From assembly GCF_001423265.1 (NCBI RefSeq), contig NZ_LMND01000012.1:255501-319500 (forward strand): a DNA stretch of 64,000 nucleotides, in the 5' to 3' direction. Numbering within the stretch: position 1 is the stretch's first letter; every line of letters begins with the position of its first letter. The notes below the pieces were generated by a model. That model had not been told where the DNA came from, did not search any database, and was given only the letters and a program-made list of their open reading frames with translations. The translations under genes were made by a program, and so were the position numbers. The stretch comes from Methylobacterium sp. Leaf108. Lineage in GTDB: Bacteria > Pseudomonadota > Alphaproteobacteria > Rhizobiales > Beijerinckiaceae. Shown one piece after another: positions 18,230 to 28,032 of this stretch.

Positions 18230-19336
18230 ATGGCCAACGACAACGACTCGAACGATCAGGTCCTCAAGGTCGGCGCCGGGACATTCGTCTCGGCCTTCAG
18301 CGCCAGCCGGACACCGATGGTGGTGACGGATCCGCGCCTGCCCGACAACCCGATCATCTGGGTGAACGACGCCTTCCTCGCCCTTACCGGCTATGCCCGC
18401 GAGGAGATCGAGGGGCGCAACTGCCGCATGCTCCAGGGCGAGGACACCGACGCGGGCACCGTGAGCCGCATCACGGAGGCGGTGGCGGCGGGCTCTCCCA
18501 TCGACGTCGAGATCCTGAACTACCGCAAGGACGGCTCGGCCTTCTGGAACGGCATGACCATCGCGCCGGTCCGGAACGAGGAGGGGGCGGTGGCCTATTA
18601 CTTCGCCGCCCAGGCCGACATGACGGAGAAGCATCGCCTCGAGGCGGCCATGGCGGACGCCAATGCCGAACTCGAACGGCAGGTCCGCGAACGCACCTCG
18701 GCCCTCGAGGCGGCGCTGGAGCAGAAGACCGCGCTGCTCCACGAGGTCGACCACCGCGTCAAGAACAACCTCCAGGTCATCTCATCGCTGATGCTGCTGA
18801 AGGCCAGGCGGACCCCGCTCGGCGAGGCCCGCGACGCCCTGGAGGCCATGGCCGAGCGGGTGGGCGCCCTCTCCACCGCGCACCGGATGCTGTATTCCGC
18901 GGGCGACGCGACGCAGTTCAACATCAAGGACTTCGCCGACGACTTCCTCGGCGACCTCACCGCGACGGTGGACCGCAAGCGCACAACCGTGAGCGCGGAG
19001 TTCGACGAGGTCTCGGTCTCCGCCGCCATGGCCGCCCCGCTGGCGCTCCTGATGCACGAGATCGCCAGCAACGCGATCCGGCATGCCTTCCCGGGCGACC
19101 GCGAGGGCCGCGTCTCCATCGTGGCGCGCCGAGAGGGCAACATCCTCAACGTGCGGATCGAGGACGACGGCATCGGGATCGGGGCCGGGACGCCGAACCC
19201 TGCCGGGTTCGGGCGGTCGCTGGCCGAGATGGTGGTGCGGCAGCTGCGTGGCACCATCGCCTGGACCGAGACCAACCCGGGCACCTGCGTAGCCATCGCC
19301 GTCCCCCTCGACGGCGTCAGGCTCAAGGGTGCCTGA
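18230..19336 (+). CDS. Blue-light LOV-domain histidine kinase (HisKA_2 family)
   Basis: A 368-residue soluble sensor kinase. Residues about 15-135 form a LOV/PAS domain with the flavin-adduct motif GRNCRMLQG (Cys65), so it should bind FMN and sense blue light. A short coiled linker (about 136-168) leads to a HisKA_2 dimerisation domain, LLHEVDHRVKNNLQVISSL (phospho-acceptor probably His175), and an HATPase with DDGIGI. Followed by a single-domain response regulator at 19379. HisKA_2/HWE kinases often feed the alphaproteobacterial general stress response through PhyR-type regulators, which may link it to the NepR-EcfG gene at 37574. That link is inference. Confidence 0.92.
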   Translation: MANDNDSNDQVLKVGAGTFVSAFSASRTPMVVTDPRLPDNPIIWVNDAFLALTGYAREEIEGRNCRMLQGEDTDAGTVSRITEAVAAGSPIDVEILNYRKDGSAFWNGMTIAPVRNEEGAVAYYFAAQADMTEKHRLEAAMADANAELERQVRERTSALEAALEQKTALLHEVDHRVKNNLQVISSLMLLKARRTPLGEARDALEAMAERVGALSTAHRMLYSAGDATQFNIKDFADDFLGDLTATVDRKRTTVSAEFDEVSVSAAMAAPLALLMHEIASNAIRHAFPGDREGRVSIVARREGNILNVRIEDDGIGIGAGTPNPAGFGRSLAEMVVRQLRGTIAWTETNPGTCVAIAVPLDGVRLKGA

Positions 19337-19378
19337 TCCCGCGGCAGGACCCGACCTCGTCCGCACCGGCGGCCGCGC

Positions 19379-19807
19379 TTGAGCCCGCTACGCATCCTGG
19401 TGGTCGAGGACGAGGCGCTGATCGCCCTCGAACTCGGCAGCCTCCTCCAGGATCTCGGGCACGAGGTGATCGGCACGGCGGTCGGTTCCGCCGAGGCGAT
19501 CGCCCTGGGCCTCGCCGGCGTGCCCGACGTGGCCTTCGTCGACATCCACCTCATGGACGGTCCGACCGGGGTCCGCGTGTCGGAGGCGTTGAGTGCGGAC
19601 CCGCGCATCACCCTCATCTTCATGACCGCCAACGACAAGCGCATCCCCGAGGATTTCGCCGGGGCCATCGGGGTGATCGCCAAGCCCTATTCCGAACGGA
19701 CGGTCATGGCCGCGCTCGATTACGTCGCCGCCCTGCGCGCGGGCGCCGAACCCGGCGGCGGCCGGGTCGAGGGATTCCGCCTCGCGGGCCCCGCTCGCTC
19801 AGGGTGA
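19379..19807 (+). CDS. Single-domain response regulator
   Basis: A 142-residue receiver-only regulator. The acidic pair is in LVVEDEAL, the phospho-acceptor is Asp55 in AFVDIHLMDG, the Thr is in IFMTAN and the Lys is in VIAKPY, so all catalytic positions are present. It begins with TTG 42 bp after the LOV-kinase stop; no better start is visible. It has no output domain, so it probably relays phosphate or controls a partner by protein contact. Most likely the cognate partner of the upstream LOV kinase. Confidence 0.88.
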   Translation: MSPLRILVVEDEALIALELGSLLQDLGHEVIGTAVGSAEAIALGLAGVPDVAFVDIHLMDGPTGVRVSEALSADPRITLIFMTANDKRIPEDFAGAIGVIAKPYSERTVMAALDYVAALRAGAEPGGGRVEGFRLAGPARSG

Positions 19808-19812
19808 CGCCC

Positions 19813-20418
19813 TCAGGCGACCGGCGCGGTCACGGGACGGCGGCGCAGGACGTCGAGGCGATAGCGTTCGGTGCGCTCCTGGCGGACGAGGTCGAGCCAG
19901 TCGTGCCCGAGGGCGATGACGGCCTCGGCCGCCCCGTCCCCGGTCTTGGGATAATGGGTCTCCCCGAGGAAGTTCACGAGCACCACCTCACCCTCGGGGA
20001 CGAGGGCGATACGAAGGTGCGCCATCAGAGCGGCCATGTCGTCGTCGCTGAAGAAATAGAGCACCTCGGACAGCATCACGAGGTCGAAGCGCCCCTCGGG
20101 CCATTGCCCAGGCACCACCATCTGCGCGAACCGCACGTGGGGCTGGTCGGCGCAGCGCGCCGCGGCGGCGGCGATGGCGGGGGCGGCCACGTCGAGGGAG
20201 AGGAGGTCGCGACAGCGCGGGGCCAGCCGCCGGGTCAGAACGCCGATGGAGCATCCGATCTCGACGGCCGCGTCGTAGGTCGGCCGCGACAGGGCGGCGA
20301 GGGTCGCGTCGTACTTCGCGGTCTCGTAGGCGCTGGTCTCGAAATTCCACGGGTCGGGATTGGTGGAGTAGAGGTTGGTGAAATAGTCCGGCGGGACGGT
20401 ATCGGCGTGTCGGGTCAT
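19813..20418 (-). CDS. NodS-like SAM-dependent methyltransferase
   Basis: A 201-residue class I methyltransferase. YDAAVEIGCSIGVLTRRLAP is motif I and DLVMLSEVLYFFSDDDM is the post-II region; both resemble NodS and related N-methyltransferases. The N-terminal PPDYFTNLYSTNPDPWNFET helix is also family-typical. The start at 20418 is chosen at MTRHAD; the open frame upstream to 20754 is GC-driven. No nod genes accompany it, so the substrate is unknown. Convergent with the response regulator, 5 bp between stops. Confidence 0.8.
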   Translation of the reverse strand: MTRHADTVPPDYFTNLYSTNPDPWNFETSAYETAKYDATLAALSRPTYDAAVEIGCSIGVLTRRLAPRCRDLLSLDVAAPAIAAAAARCADQPHVRFAQMVVPGQWPEGRFDLVMLSEVLYFFSDDDMAALMAHLRIALVPEGEVVLVNFLGETHYPKTGDGAAEAVIALGHDWLDLVRQERTERYRLDVLRRRPVTAPVA

Positions 20419-20680
20419 GGGTGGGTCGGTCCGTGCCGCTGGCTGTTCCGCGGTGCGCCGACGAGCGCAGCATGGTCGTGCGGGCGCGGTCAAGCGTCGC
20501 GTCGGGAGCGGATCGGGGCCGGGACGCGCACGGGCCGGTCCGGGCCGGACCTCGGGGCTGCACGGTGATCTGAGATTGCTTGCGTAGGGCCTCGCCGGGA
20601 GGGCGCGTCCGCAGTAGGCTGAACCACGGCCCCATCCTCCGGCGCGCCTGCCGGACCTGGGAGGCCGCGAGGGGTCGGTC

Positions 20681-21499
20681 ATGGCGTTCGCGAGCGTGAT
20701 GGTTCCGTTGGACCTCGGGGCGTCCGCGGCCGTGCGCCTGCGGCTCGCCAGCACCCTGGCCCGACGCTTCGAGGCCCGGTTGATCGGGCTCGCGGCCCGG
20801 CAGGCCCTGCCGCAGCACCTGTACGGCCGGGGCGCCTACATCAGCAGCCAGTTCGTGGACCAGGCCAGCACCCGCGCGTCCGAGGAGCTGTCGCAGGTCG
20901 AGGCTCGGTTCCGCGAGGCCACGGCCGGTTCCGACGATGTCGAATGGCGCGCGGCCAAGACCGATCCCATGGCGTTCCTGGTCCGGCAGGCCCGGTCGGC
21001 CGACCTCGTCGTGGTCAACCCGTACCGGGAGGAAAGCGCCGGGGACTGGTGCTCGTCCATCGAGCCCGGCGAGCTGGTGCTTCGCCTCGGCCGGCCGGTG
21101 CTCATCGCCCCGCCGTCCGTCGAGACCCTCGCCGCACGCAGGATCGTCGTCGCCTGGAAGGACACCCGCGAAGCGCGCCGCGCCGTATCGGACGGGCTCC
21201 CGTTCATGCGGATGGCCGAGGAAGTGCTGATCGTCGCCCTCGGCGACGAGGACGACTGGACGGGCGCCGGCGAGACCAGGGCCTATCTGTCCCGGCACGG
21301 CGTCACCGCCACCACCGTCCTGCGGCCGCCTCCGAAGCTCGGCGTCGCCGCCGAGGTCATCGCGATCGCGCAACGGGAAGGTGCCGACCTGATCGTCGCC
21401 GGGGCCTACGGCCATACCCGGATGCGGGAGGTGATCTTCGGCAGCGTCACCCGCACCCTGCTGGAGCGCATCCCGATCTGCTGCCTGATGAGCCATTGA
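20681..21499 (+). CDS. Universal stress protein (tandem USP)
   Basis: A 272-residue protein with two USP folds. The first (about 1-140) is degenerate. The second (about 147-272) keeps the ATP-binding pattern GAYGHTRMREVIFGSVT (G-x2-G-x9-G-S/T). GAGGGG-type Shine-Dalgarno bases precede the ATG. Such tandem USPs are cytosolic stress proteins of loosely defined role. Transcribed divergently from the NodS-like gene across a 262-bp region. Confidence 0.87.
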   Translation: MAFASVMVPLDLGASAAVRLRLASTLARRFEARLIGLAARQALPQHLYGRGAYISSQFVDQASTRASEELSQVEARFREATAGSDDVEWRAAKTDPMAFLVRQARSADLVVVNPYREESAGDWCSSIEPGELVLRLGRPVLIAPPSVETLAARRIVVAWKDTREARRAVSDGLPFMRMAEEVLIVALGDEDDWTGAGETRAYLSRHGVTATTVLRPPPKLGVAAEVIAIAQREGADLIVAGAYGHTRMREVIFGSVTRTLLERIPICCLMSH

Positions 21500-21544
21500 A
21501 CGCAAGGCCGCCTGGCATGGCCCGCGCGGCCGGTGGCGGCATCC

Positions 21545-24286
21545 TCACCCGGGCCCGCCCCCCTGGCGTTGCGCCTTGAGGCGATAGAGCGCCTCCAGGG
21601 CCTCGCGCGGGGTCAGGGCGTCGGGATCGATGGTGTCGAGGAGATCGCCCAGCGGGTCGGCCGGTGCGGGTTCCGGCAGCGGCGGCGGCGGGGCGAGGCT
21701 GGCGAACAGCGGCAGGTCGTCGATGCGCGGGCGGTTCGGGCGGTCGCGCTCGGCCGTCTCCAGGTTCTTGAGGATGGCGCCGGCACGCGCCACCACGCCG
21801 GCCGGCAGGCCGGCCAGGCGCGCCACCTGCAGGCCGTAGGAGCGACCGGCCACGCCGGGCACGACCTCGTGCAGGAACACCACGGCACCCTTGTGCTCGG
21901 TCACCTTCAGGGTGGCGTTGTCGAGGCGGGTGAGGCGCTGGCCGAGCGCCGTCAGTTCGTGGAAATGGGTGGCGAACAGGGCCCGGCAGCCGTTCTGCTC
22001 GTGCAGGTGTTCGAGGCAGGCCCAGGCGATGGAGAGCCCGTCGAAGGTGGCGGTGCCGCGCCCGATCTCGTCGAGGACGACGAGGGAGCGCCGGGTCGCC
22101 TGGTTCAGGATCGCGGCGGTCTCCACCATCTCGACCATGAAGGTCGATTGCCCGCGCGCCAGGTCGTCGGCGGCGCCGACCCTCGAGAACAGGCGGTCGA
22201 CCACCCCGAGGTGGACCCGGGCCGCCGGCACGAAGGCGCCCATCTGCGCCAGCACGGCGATGAGGGCGTTCTGGCGCAGGAAGGTCGACTTGCCGCCCAT
22301 GTTGGGGCCGGTGATGAGGCGGATGCGCCCCCGGCCCTCGCCGGAGAGGTCGCAATCGTTGGCGATGAAGGGCTCGCCGGCCCGGCGCAGGGCCGCCTCC
22401 ACCACCGGGTGGCGCCCGCCCTGCACGACGAAGGCGAAGCCGTCGTCGACGAACGGCCGGGTCCAGTCGAGCTCCACCGCCAGTTCGGCGTGGGAGGCGG
22501 TGACGTCGAGGCCCGCGAGCGCCTCGGCGCAGGCGGCGATGGTGGTGGCCTGCCCCATCACGCGTGCGGCCAGCGCGTCGAAGATCGCGCCCTCCAGGGC
22601 CAGCACCCGCTCCGAGGCGCCCGAGATCTTCGATTCGAGGGCGCCGAGCTCGACGCTCGTGAACCGCATCGCGTCGATCATGGTCTGGCGATGCACGAAG
22701 GTCTCGCGCATCGGACCCTTGAGGCAGGTCTCGCCCACCGCCTGGGGCACCTCGATGTAGTAGCCGAGCTGGTGGTTGTGCTTGATGCGCAGGGTGCGGC
22801 AGCCGGTCTCCTCGGCGTAGCGGGCCTGGAGGGCAGCCACGACCTTGCGGGAATCCTGGCCGAGGAGACGGGTCTCGTCGATCTCGGCGTCGTAGCCGGT
22901 GCGCACGAAGCCGCCGTCGCGGCGGTTGAGCGGCAGCTCGTCGGCCAAGGCCGCGCGCAGGGTGTCGACGAGGTCGGGGTCGACCCGCGCCAGGGTCTCG
23001 GCGATCCCGGCGAGGACGTCCGGCAGCGCGCCGAGGCCGGAGAGCCGGTCGGCCAGAGCCCCGGCCGCGTCGAGGCCGTCCCGAAGGGCGGCGAGGTCGC
23101 GCGGGCCGCCGCGCCCCAGCCCGATCCGTGAGAGGGCGCGGGCGAGATCGGGGGCGCGGGCCAGGATCTCGCGGCAGGCCCCACGCGACACCCCGTCGTC
23201 CACGAAGACCGCGACCGCCGCGTGGCGACGGCCGATGGCGGCCAGATCGGTGAGCGGACCGGCCAGATGCTCGGCCAGCAGCCGCGCGCCGCCGGCCGAC
23301 ACGGTCCGGTCGATGGCCGCGAGCAGGCTCCCGGCCCGCTCGCCCGAGAGGGTGCGGGTGAGTTCGAGGTTGGCGCGGGTGGCCGCATCGATGGAGAGCG
23401 TGGCGCCGCTGGCCTCGCGGGTCGGCGGCGACAGGGCCGGGCGGGCGCCGATCTGCGTACGGGCGATGTAGAGGAGCACCGCGCCGGCCGCGGCGATCTC
23501 GGCCCGGCCGAACGTACCGAACCCGTCGAGGGTGGAGACGCCGAACTGCTCGCGGATGCGCCGCTCGGCCGAGGCCGGTTCGAGTTCGGCCTGGGGCAGC
23601 GGCGTCACCGCGGCGGCGATCTCGCGCCACAGCCGGGCGAGGCCGGGATCGGCGTGGATCGCCTCCGAGAGGACGATCTCGCGCGGCTCGTGCCGGGCGA
23701 TGGCCGCGGCGAGTTCGCTGCCGTCGACCTCGCTGAGCGAGAACCGCCCGGTCGAGATATCGATGGCGGCGAGCCCGTAGGCGAAGCCGCCGTCCGGGTT
23801 CTTGCGGCGCCCGAGGCCGAGCAGGATGCTGGCCCGGCCCGGATCGAGCAGCCGCTCCTCGGTGATGGTGCCGGGGGTGACGAGGCGCACCACGGCGCGG
23901 TTCACCACCGATTTCGGGCCGCGCTTCTTGGCCTCGGCCGGGTCCTCGGTCTGGGCGCAGACGGCGACGCGGTGGCCGAGCGCGATCAGGCGGCTGAGGT
24001 AATCGTCGGCCCGCTCCACCGGCACGCCGCACATCGGGATGTCGGCGCCGCCGTGCTTGCCGCGCTTGGTCAGCACGATGCCCAAAGCCCGCGAGGCGAT
24101 CTCGGCGTCCTCGAAGAACAGTTCGTAGAAGTCCCCCATCCGGTAGAACAGGAGGCAATCGGTGTTGGCGGCCTTGATCTCGATGTACTGGGCCATCATC
24201 GGCGTGGCGCCGGCCCTGTCGAAGGGGGCGGGCCCGTCCGGCACAGGCGGGATCTTCGACTGGGATCGGGCGGCACGCTCGGACAT
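21545..24286 (-). CDS. mutS: DNA mismatch repair ATPase MutS
   Basis: A 913-residue, full-length MutS. The mismatch-reading Phe-x-Glu motif is in [13 protein letters not shown] near residue 55. The core and clamp regions follow, and the C-terminal ABC-type ATPase has [14 protein letters not shown] (Walker A), [15 protein letters not shown] (Walker B) and [10 protein letters not shown]-terminal helix-turn-helix dimer segment is present ([10 protein letters not shown]). It recognises base mismatches and small loops and recruits MutL; mutL is not in this window. Convergent with the USP gene (45 bp). Confidence 0.98.
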   Translation of the reverse strand: MSERAARSQSKIPPVPDGPAPFDRAGATPMMAQYIEIKAANTDCLLFYRMGDFYELFFEDAEIASRALGIVLTKRGKHGGADIPMCGVPVERADDYLSRLIALGHRVAVCAQTEDPAEAKKRGPKSVVNRAVVRLVTPGTITEERLLDPGRASILLGLGRRKNPDGGFAYGLAAIDISTGRFSLSEVDGSELAAAIARHEPREIVLSEAIHADPGLARLWREIAAAVTPLPQAELEPASAERRIREQFGVSTLDGFGTFGRAEIAAAGAVLLYIARTQIGARPALSPPTREASGATLSIDAATRANLELTRTLSGERAGSLLAAIDRTVSAGGARLLAEHLAGPLTDLAAIGRRHAAVAVFVDDGVSRGACREILARAPDLARALSRIGLGRGGPRDLAALRDGLDAAGALADRLSGLGALPDVLAGIAETLARVDPDLVDTLRAALADELPLNRRDGGFVRTGYDAEIDETRLLGQDSRKVVAALQARYAEETGCRTLRIKHNHQLGYYIEVPQAVGETCLKGPMRETFVHRQTMIDAMRFTSVELGALESKISGASERVLALEGAIFDALAARVMGQATTIAACAEALAGLDVTASHAELAVELDWTRPFVDDGFAFVVQGGRHPVVEAALRRAGEPFIANDCDLSGEGRGRIRLITGPNMGGKSTFLRQNALIAVLAQMGAFVPAARVHLGVVDRLFSRVGAADDLARGQSTFMVEMVETAAILNQATRRSLVVLDEIGRGTATFDGLSIAWACLEHLHEQNGCRALFATHFHELTALGQRLTRLDNATLKVTEHKGAVVFLHEVVPGVAGRSYGLQVARLAGLPAGVVARAGAILKNLETAERDRPNRPRIDDLPLFASLAPPPPLPEPAPADPLGDLLDTIDPDALTPREALEALYRLKAQRQGGGPG

Positions 24287-24362
24287 GGCGCGACGGTATC
24301 AGACCCCGGGTCACGTTTCAGCGCGGCGCCGGCATTGGCCTGTGGAGGCCCTGGAGACGCGA

Positions 24363-24394
24363 CGAGGGCCGATGCGTCGCCGCATCGGCCCTCG
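24363..24394 (-). terminator. Perfect 14-bp hairpin with TCGC/GCGA loop
   Basis: The arms at 24363-24376 and 24381-24394 are perfectly complementary around a 4-base loop. It lies 63 bp downstream of the 24458-24745 gene and upstream of mutS, both on the minus strand. No T-run follows, so it may act as a Rho-assisted terminator or as an RNA-stabilising end. Confidence 0.6.
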
Positions 24395-24457
24395 ACGGAT
24401 CGACCCCATATCTCCGGTCGGATCGGGGCCGGCGGTGCGCCGGCCTTCCGCCTGACC

Positions 24458-24745
24458 TCAGTAGCGCGGGCCGCCCGAGGTGTTGCCCTTCTGCTGCTGG
24501 TAGCCGGGCTGCGACGGGTTGCGGGAATTCGGGTCGCTCATCATGCGCGGCTGCCGGCGGCGCATCTTGTTGCGGTAGCCGTGGCGATGGCGGGCGCCGT
24601 AGCTGCCGCGGTAGGCGACATCGGTGGTGGCCAGGCCCTCGGCGAGGGTCGCGGCCGCCGGCACGGCGGGAGCGGCGGAGGCGGTGGTGAGGCCGAGACC
24701 GCCGAGCATCAGGCTCGCGGCGAGGGTGAGGGTCAGCTTGTTCAT
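24458..24745 (-). CDS. Small secreted basic protein
   Basis: A 95-residue protein with a clear Sec signal peptide (MNKLTLTLAASLMLGGLGL to about residue 24, ASA cleavage). The mature part is short, rich in Arg, Tyr and Gly (GYRNKMRRRQPRMM) and ends in a Gln/Gly/Ser tail. No family is recognised; such proteins are common as hypothetical periplasmic proteins in Methylobacterium-like genomes. The open frame continues upstream to 24868 but the signal peptide decides the start at 24745. It has its own hairpin downstream. Confidence 0.72.
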   Translation of the reverse strand: MNKLTLTLAASLMLGGLGLTTASAAPAVPAAATLAEGLATTDVAYRGSYGARHRHGYRNKMRRRQPRMMSDPNSRNPSQPGYQQQKGNTSGGPRY

Positions 24746-25007
24746 GTCGTCCAATCCGGTCGGTCCGCGCGATACCGCGCCGGCCTGATAAGTCGCTTGT
24801 GCGCGACCTGTTCCCGGAAATCCGACATCGCACGCATGAAAACGGTGTATACAAAGCCTTGAGGCCATTCGGATTTTTGAAGGGCGCGCATCGGATTGTT
24901 ACGCCGCGCCCGACGTGTCGGTCCGCCGCGCCCGTCCGAGCCACCGTCGCCGTCGCGCCGGCACGCCCCCTTGCGGTTCGCGAAACCGCGTCGCAGGAGC
25001 CTGGACC

Positions 25008-27512
25008 ATGGCACCGGTGACTCCCGCCCCGACCGACCACCCGCTCCCCATCGATGCGGTGCTGCCCCGCCTGCGGGCGACCCTGGAGAGGGCGACGAGC
25101 GCAGTCCTGGTGGCGCCTCCGGGCGCGGGCAAGACCACCCGCGTCCCGCTCGCCCTGCTCGACGCGCCCTGGCTCGGGGAGAGGGCCCGCATCATCGTGC
25201 TGGAGCCGCGCCGCCTCGCAGCCCGGGGGGCGGCCGAGCGCATGGCCGCGACGCTGGGCCAAGCGGTCGGCGAGACCGTGGGCCTGCGCGTGCGCCTGGG
25301 CTCGAAGGTCTCCTCCCGCACCCGCATCGAGGTGGTGACCGAGGGCGTGTTCACCCGCATGATCCTCGACGATCCGGAGCTCGCGCGGGTCGGCGCGGTC
25401 CTGTTCGACGAGTTCCACGAGCGTTCCCTCGACGCCGACCTCGGCCTGGCGCTGGCCCTCGACGCGCAGGGGGCCCTGCGGCCGGACCTGCGCATCCTCG
25501 TCATGTCGGCGACCCTCGACGGGGCCCGCGTCGCGCGGCTCCTGGGCGAGGCCCCCGTGATCGAATCGGAAGGCCGGGCCTTCGGAATCGAGACCCGCCA
25601 CCATCCCCGCTCTCCCGACGGACGCATCGAGGACGCGATGGCGGAGGCGATCCTGCGGGCCCTGCGGGCCGATCCGGGCTCGGTGCTCGCCTTCCTGCCG
25701 GGCCAGGGCGAGATCCGCCGCGTCGCCGGGCTCCTCGACGGGCGGGTTCCGGCCGACACCGAGGTCGCGCCCCTCTACGGCGCCCTGACCCCGGCCGAGC
25801 AGGACCGGGCGGTCTCCCCCGCTCCGGCGGGCCGGCGCAAGGTGGTGCTGGCCACCAGCATCGCCGAGACCTCGCTGACCATCGAGGGCGTGCGCATCGT
25901 GGTGGATTCCGGGCTGGCGCGGGTGCCGCTCTACGAGCCGGCCACCGGGCTCACCCGCCTCGTCACCGCACGGGCCTCGCGCGCCTCGGTCGACCAGCGC
26001 CGGGGCCGCGCCGGGCGCACCGAGCCCGGCGTCTGCCACCGGCTCTGGGCGGAGGCCGCCACGCAGGCCCTCGACCCGTTCGGCCGGCCGGAGATCCTGG
26101 CGGCGGATCTCGCCGGGCTCGTGCTCGATTGCGCGTCCTGGGGCGTCCTCGACCCGCGCACGCTGGCCTTCCTCGACCCGCCGCCGGCCCCGGCGCTGGA
26201 CGAAGCCGGCGCCATGCTGCGGGCCATCGCGGCCATCGACGACGAGGGCCGTCTCACCGCCTCCGGGCGGCGCCTGCGCGCCCTGCCGCTGCCGCCACGG
26301 CTGGCCCGCATGGTGGTGGGCGCGGCCGGCCTCGGCGCGGCGGCGCAGGCGGCGCGCCTGGCGGCCGTGCTGGTGGAACGGGGCCTGGGCGGCGACGGCG
26401 CCGACCTCGCCGAGCGGGTCGACCGCTTCGCCGGCGACCGCGGCCAGCGCGCCGCCGACATGCGCCGGCTCGCCGACGGCTGGGCGCGGCAGGCCGAGCG
26501 ACAGGCCGAGTCACACCCCGACGGCAGCGGCGGCCCCGATCTGCGCGAGGCCGGCCCGCTGCTGGCGCTCGCCTATCCGGACCGGATCGCCAGGGCACGG
26601 GGACGCGAGGGCGAGTTCGTCCTCGCCAACGGCCGCGGCGGACGGCTCGATCCGGCCTCGGCGCTGGCACGCGAGACCTACATCGTGGTGGCCGACCTCG
26701 CGGGGGCCGCGGGCAACGCCCGCATCCTGGCCGGGGCCGCCATCGCCTCGGAGGCGATCGAGGCCCTGTTTTCCGACCGGATCGAGGCGACGACCACCGT
26801 GAGCTTCGACACGGCGGCGCGGGCGCTACGCGCCCGCAACACCCGCCGGCTGAGTGCGGTGACGCTGGCCGAGCGCACCCTGCCGGTGCCGGCGGATGCG
26901 GCCTCGGCCGAGATCCTGGCACGCGGGGTCGCACGGATCGGCATCGCGGCGCTGCCGTGGACGCCGGCCCTGACGCAGTGGCGGGCCCGCGTCGGCTTCA
27001 TGCGCGCGGCCGAGGGCGAGCCGTGGCCGGACCTGTCCGACGCGGCACTGGCCGAGACGGCACCGGACTGGCTCGCCCCTGAGCTCGTCGGCGTGACGAG
27101 CGTGGACGCGATCCCCGCCGACACCCTCGGCCGCGCCCTGCTCGCGCTGCTGCCCTGGGACCTGCGGGCCCGCCTCGATAGCGCCTGCCCGACCCATGTG
27201 GAGGTGCCCACCGGCTCGCGCATCCCGGTGGACTACGAGGTGGAGGGCGGGCCGGTGCTGGCGGTGCGGGTGCAGGAACTGTTCGGCCTCGACCGCCATC
27301 CGGCGTTGGCCGGCGGGCGGGTGCTCCTGGTGCTCCACCTGCTCTCGCCGGCCTCCCGCCCGATCCAGATCACCCGCGACCTGCCCGGGTTCTGGCGCGG
27401 CTCCTGGGCCGGCGTGCGGGCCGACATGCGCGGCCGCTACCCACGCCATCCCTGGCCCGAGGACCCGATCGCCGAACCGCCGACCCGCCGGGCCAAGCCG
27501 CGCGGGACGTGA
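25008..27512 (+). CDS. hrpB: ATP-dependent helicase HrpB
   Basis: An 834-residue DEAH-box helicase close to the usual HrpB length. APPGAGKTTRVPLALL is Walker A and LFDEFHERSLDADLGLALAL is the DEAH-type motif II with HrpB context. VMSATLDG is motif III, and QRRGRAGRTEPGVCHRLW is motif VI. The C-terminal HrpB-specific domain ends with RGRYPRHPWPEDP, a family signature. The start at 25008 follows CAGGAGCC. A non-essential RNA helicase of unclear physiological target. Confidence 0.96.
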   Translation: MAPVTPAPTDHPLPIDAVLPRLRATLERATSAVLVAPPGAGKTTRVPLALLDAPWLGERARIIVLEPRRLAARGAAERMAATLGQAVGETVGLRVRLGSKVSSRTRIEVVTEGVFTRMILDDPELARVGAVLFDEFHERSLDADLGLALALDAQGALRPDLRILVMSATLDGARVARLLGEAPVIESEGRAFGIETRHHPRSPDGRIEDAMAEAILRALRADPGSVLAFLPGQGEIRRVAGLLDGRVPADTEVAPLYGALTPAEQDRAVSPAPAGRRKVVLATSIAETSLTIEGVRIVVDSGLARVPLYEPATGLTRLVTARASRASVDQRRGRAGRTEPGVCHRLWAEAATQALDPFGRPEILAADLAGLVLDCASWGVLDPRTLAFLDPPPAPALDEAGAMLRAIAAIDDEGRLTASGRRLRALPLPPRLARMVVGAAGLGAAAQAARLAAVLVERGLGGDGADLAERVDRFAGDRGQRAADMRRLADGWARQAERQAESHPDGSGGPDLREAGPLLALAYPDRIARARGREGEFVLANGRGGRLDPASALARETYIVVADLAGAAGNARILAGAAIASEAIEALFSDRIEATTTVSFDTAARALRARNTRRLSAVTLAERTLPVPADAASAEILARGVARIGIAALPWTPALTQWRARVGFMRAAEGEPWPDLSDAALAETAPDWLAPELVGVTSVDAIPADTLGRALLALLPWDLRARLDSACPTHVEVPTGSRIPVDYEVEGGPVLAVRVQELFGLDRHPALAGGRVLLVLHLLSPASRPIQITRDLPGFWRGSWAGVRADMRGRYPRHPWPEDPIAEPPTRRAKPRGT

Positions 27513-27519
27513 GCCGGCC

Positions 27520-27714
27520 TCAGGCCGGCGTCGCGTCGCCCGCGGTCGTGGTTCCCTCCCGGCCGTCGTCGGCCGCCTCGTCGAAGGCCTCGAGCCAGGC
27601 GGCCCGGTCGTCGGTCCCCTCGCCGTAGGGGCAGCTCTCGCGGGTCTTGCCATAGAGGCGGGCGTTGCGTCCCTGGATGAAGGGGCTATCGCTGGCGGTG
27701 GCGCCGTCGCTCAT
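27520..27714 (-). CDS. Rmf/CrpP family small protein (ribosome modulation factor-like)
   Basis: A 64-residue protein. The central GRNARLYGKTRESCPYG followed by DRAAWLEAFDEA matches the Rmf/CrpP pattern (RMF has AGRSKEMCPY and WLGGWREA at the same places). RMF-type proteins bind 70S ribosomes during stationary phase and promote dimer hibernation; CrpP relatives have been described as quinolone-modifying proteins. It cannot be told from sequence which applies. The start at 27714 has GCGAGGAGAACACG upstream. Convergent with hrpB (7 bp). Confidence 0.8.
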   Translation of the reverse strand: MSDGATASDSPFIQGRNARLYGKTRESCPYGEGTDDRAAWLEAFDEAADDGREGTTTAGDATPA

Positions 27715-27847
27715 CGTGTTCTCCTCGCTTGCCGGTACTCGTCGGGTGCTGCGGCAACGCGCGACGAGGGGACATGGGTCACGGACCGACTTCGCCCCGG
27801 CGTCGCGCCCACCCGGAATCGCCGGCCGTCGCGGGGGGACCGACATG

Positions 27848-27876
27848 TTGAACTCCACCCCGCCTTCATGACTTAT
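27848..27876 (+). promoter_or_regulatory. Candidate sigma-70-type promoter for the 30-codon gene
   Basis: TTGAAC at 27848-27853, exactly 17 bases, then ACTTAT at 27871-27876. The predicted start of transcription is about 44 bases before the ATG at 27927. Found by eye only. Confidence 0.42.
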
Positions 27877-27926
27877 CGTTCCGGGCAGCGGGACATTTCC
27901 GGCTGCGTTCGGACGGGAGCGAGAGC

Positions 27927-28019
27927 ATGAGCTTCTTCTACTTCCTGGTCTTCGTCGGTCCCTGGCTCGGTCTTGCCGTCATGCACCGCATGGCGATGAA
28001 GAAGTCCGCACCGCTGTAA
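27927..28019 (+). CDS. 30-residue single-span membrane mini-protein
   Basis: ATG at 27927, TAA at 28017-28019. The peptide begins MSFFYFLVFVGPWLGLAVMH and ends RMAMKKSAPL: one hydrophobic span followed by a basic, positive-inside tail. GGGAGCG stands 6-10 bases before the ATG, a promoter-like pair lies upstream and an 11-bp hairpin follows the stop by 13 bases, so the unit has every signal of a separate gene. No homologue is recognised. Could be a regulatory membrane peptide, or the transcript may act as an RNA. Confidence 0.6.
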   Translation: MSFFYFLVFVGPWLGLAVMHRMAMKKSAPL

Positions 28020-28032
28020 TCCGGCGCGGGTC

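Noticed and set aside
21447..24314. A long minus-strand frame overlapping mutS in another phase
   Set aside because: MutS in the neighbouring frame has every expected motif; the other frame is a low-complexity Arg/Pro/Gly translation.
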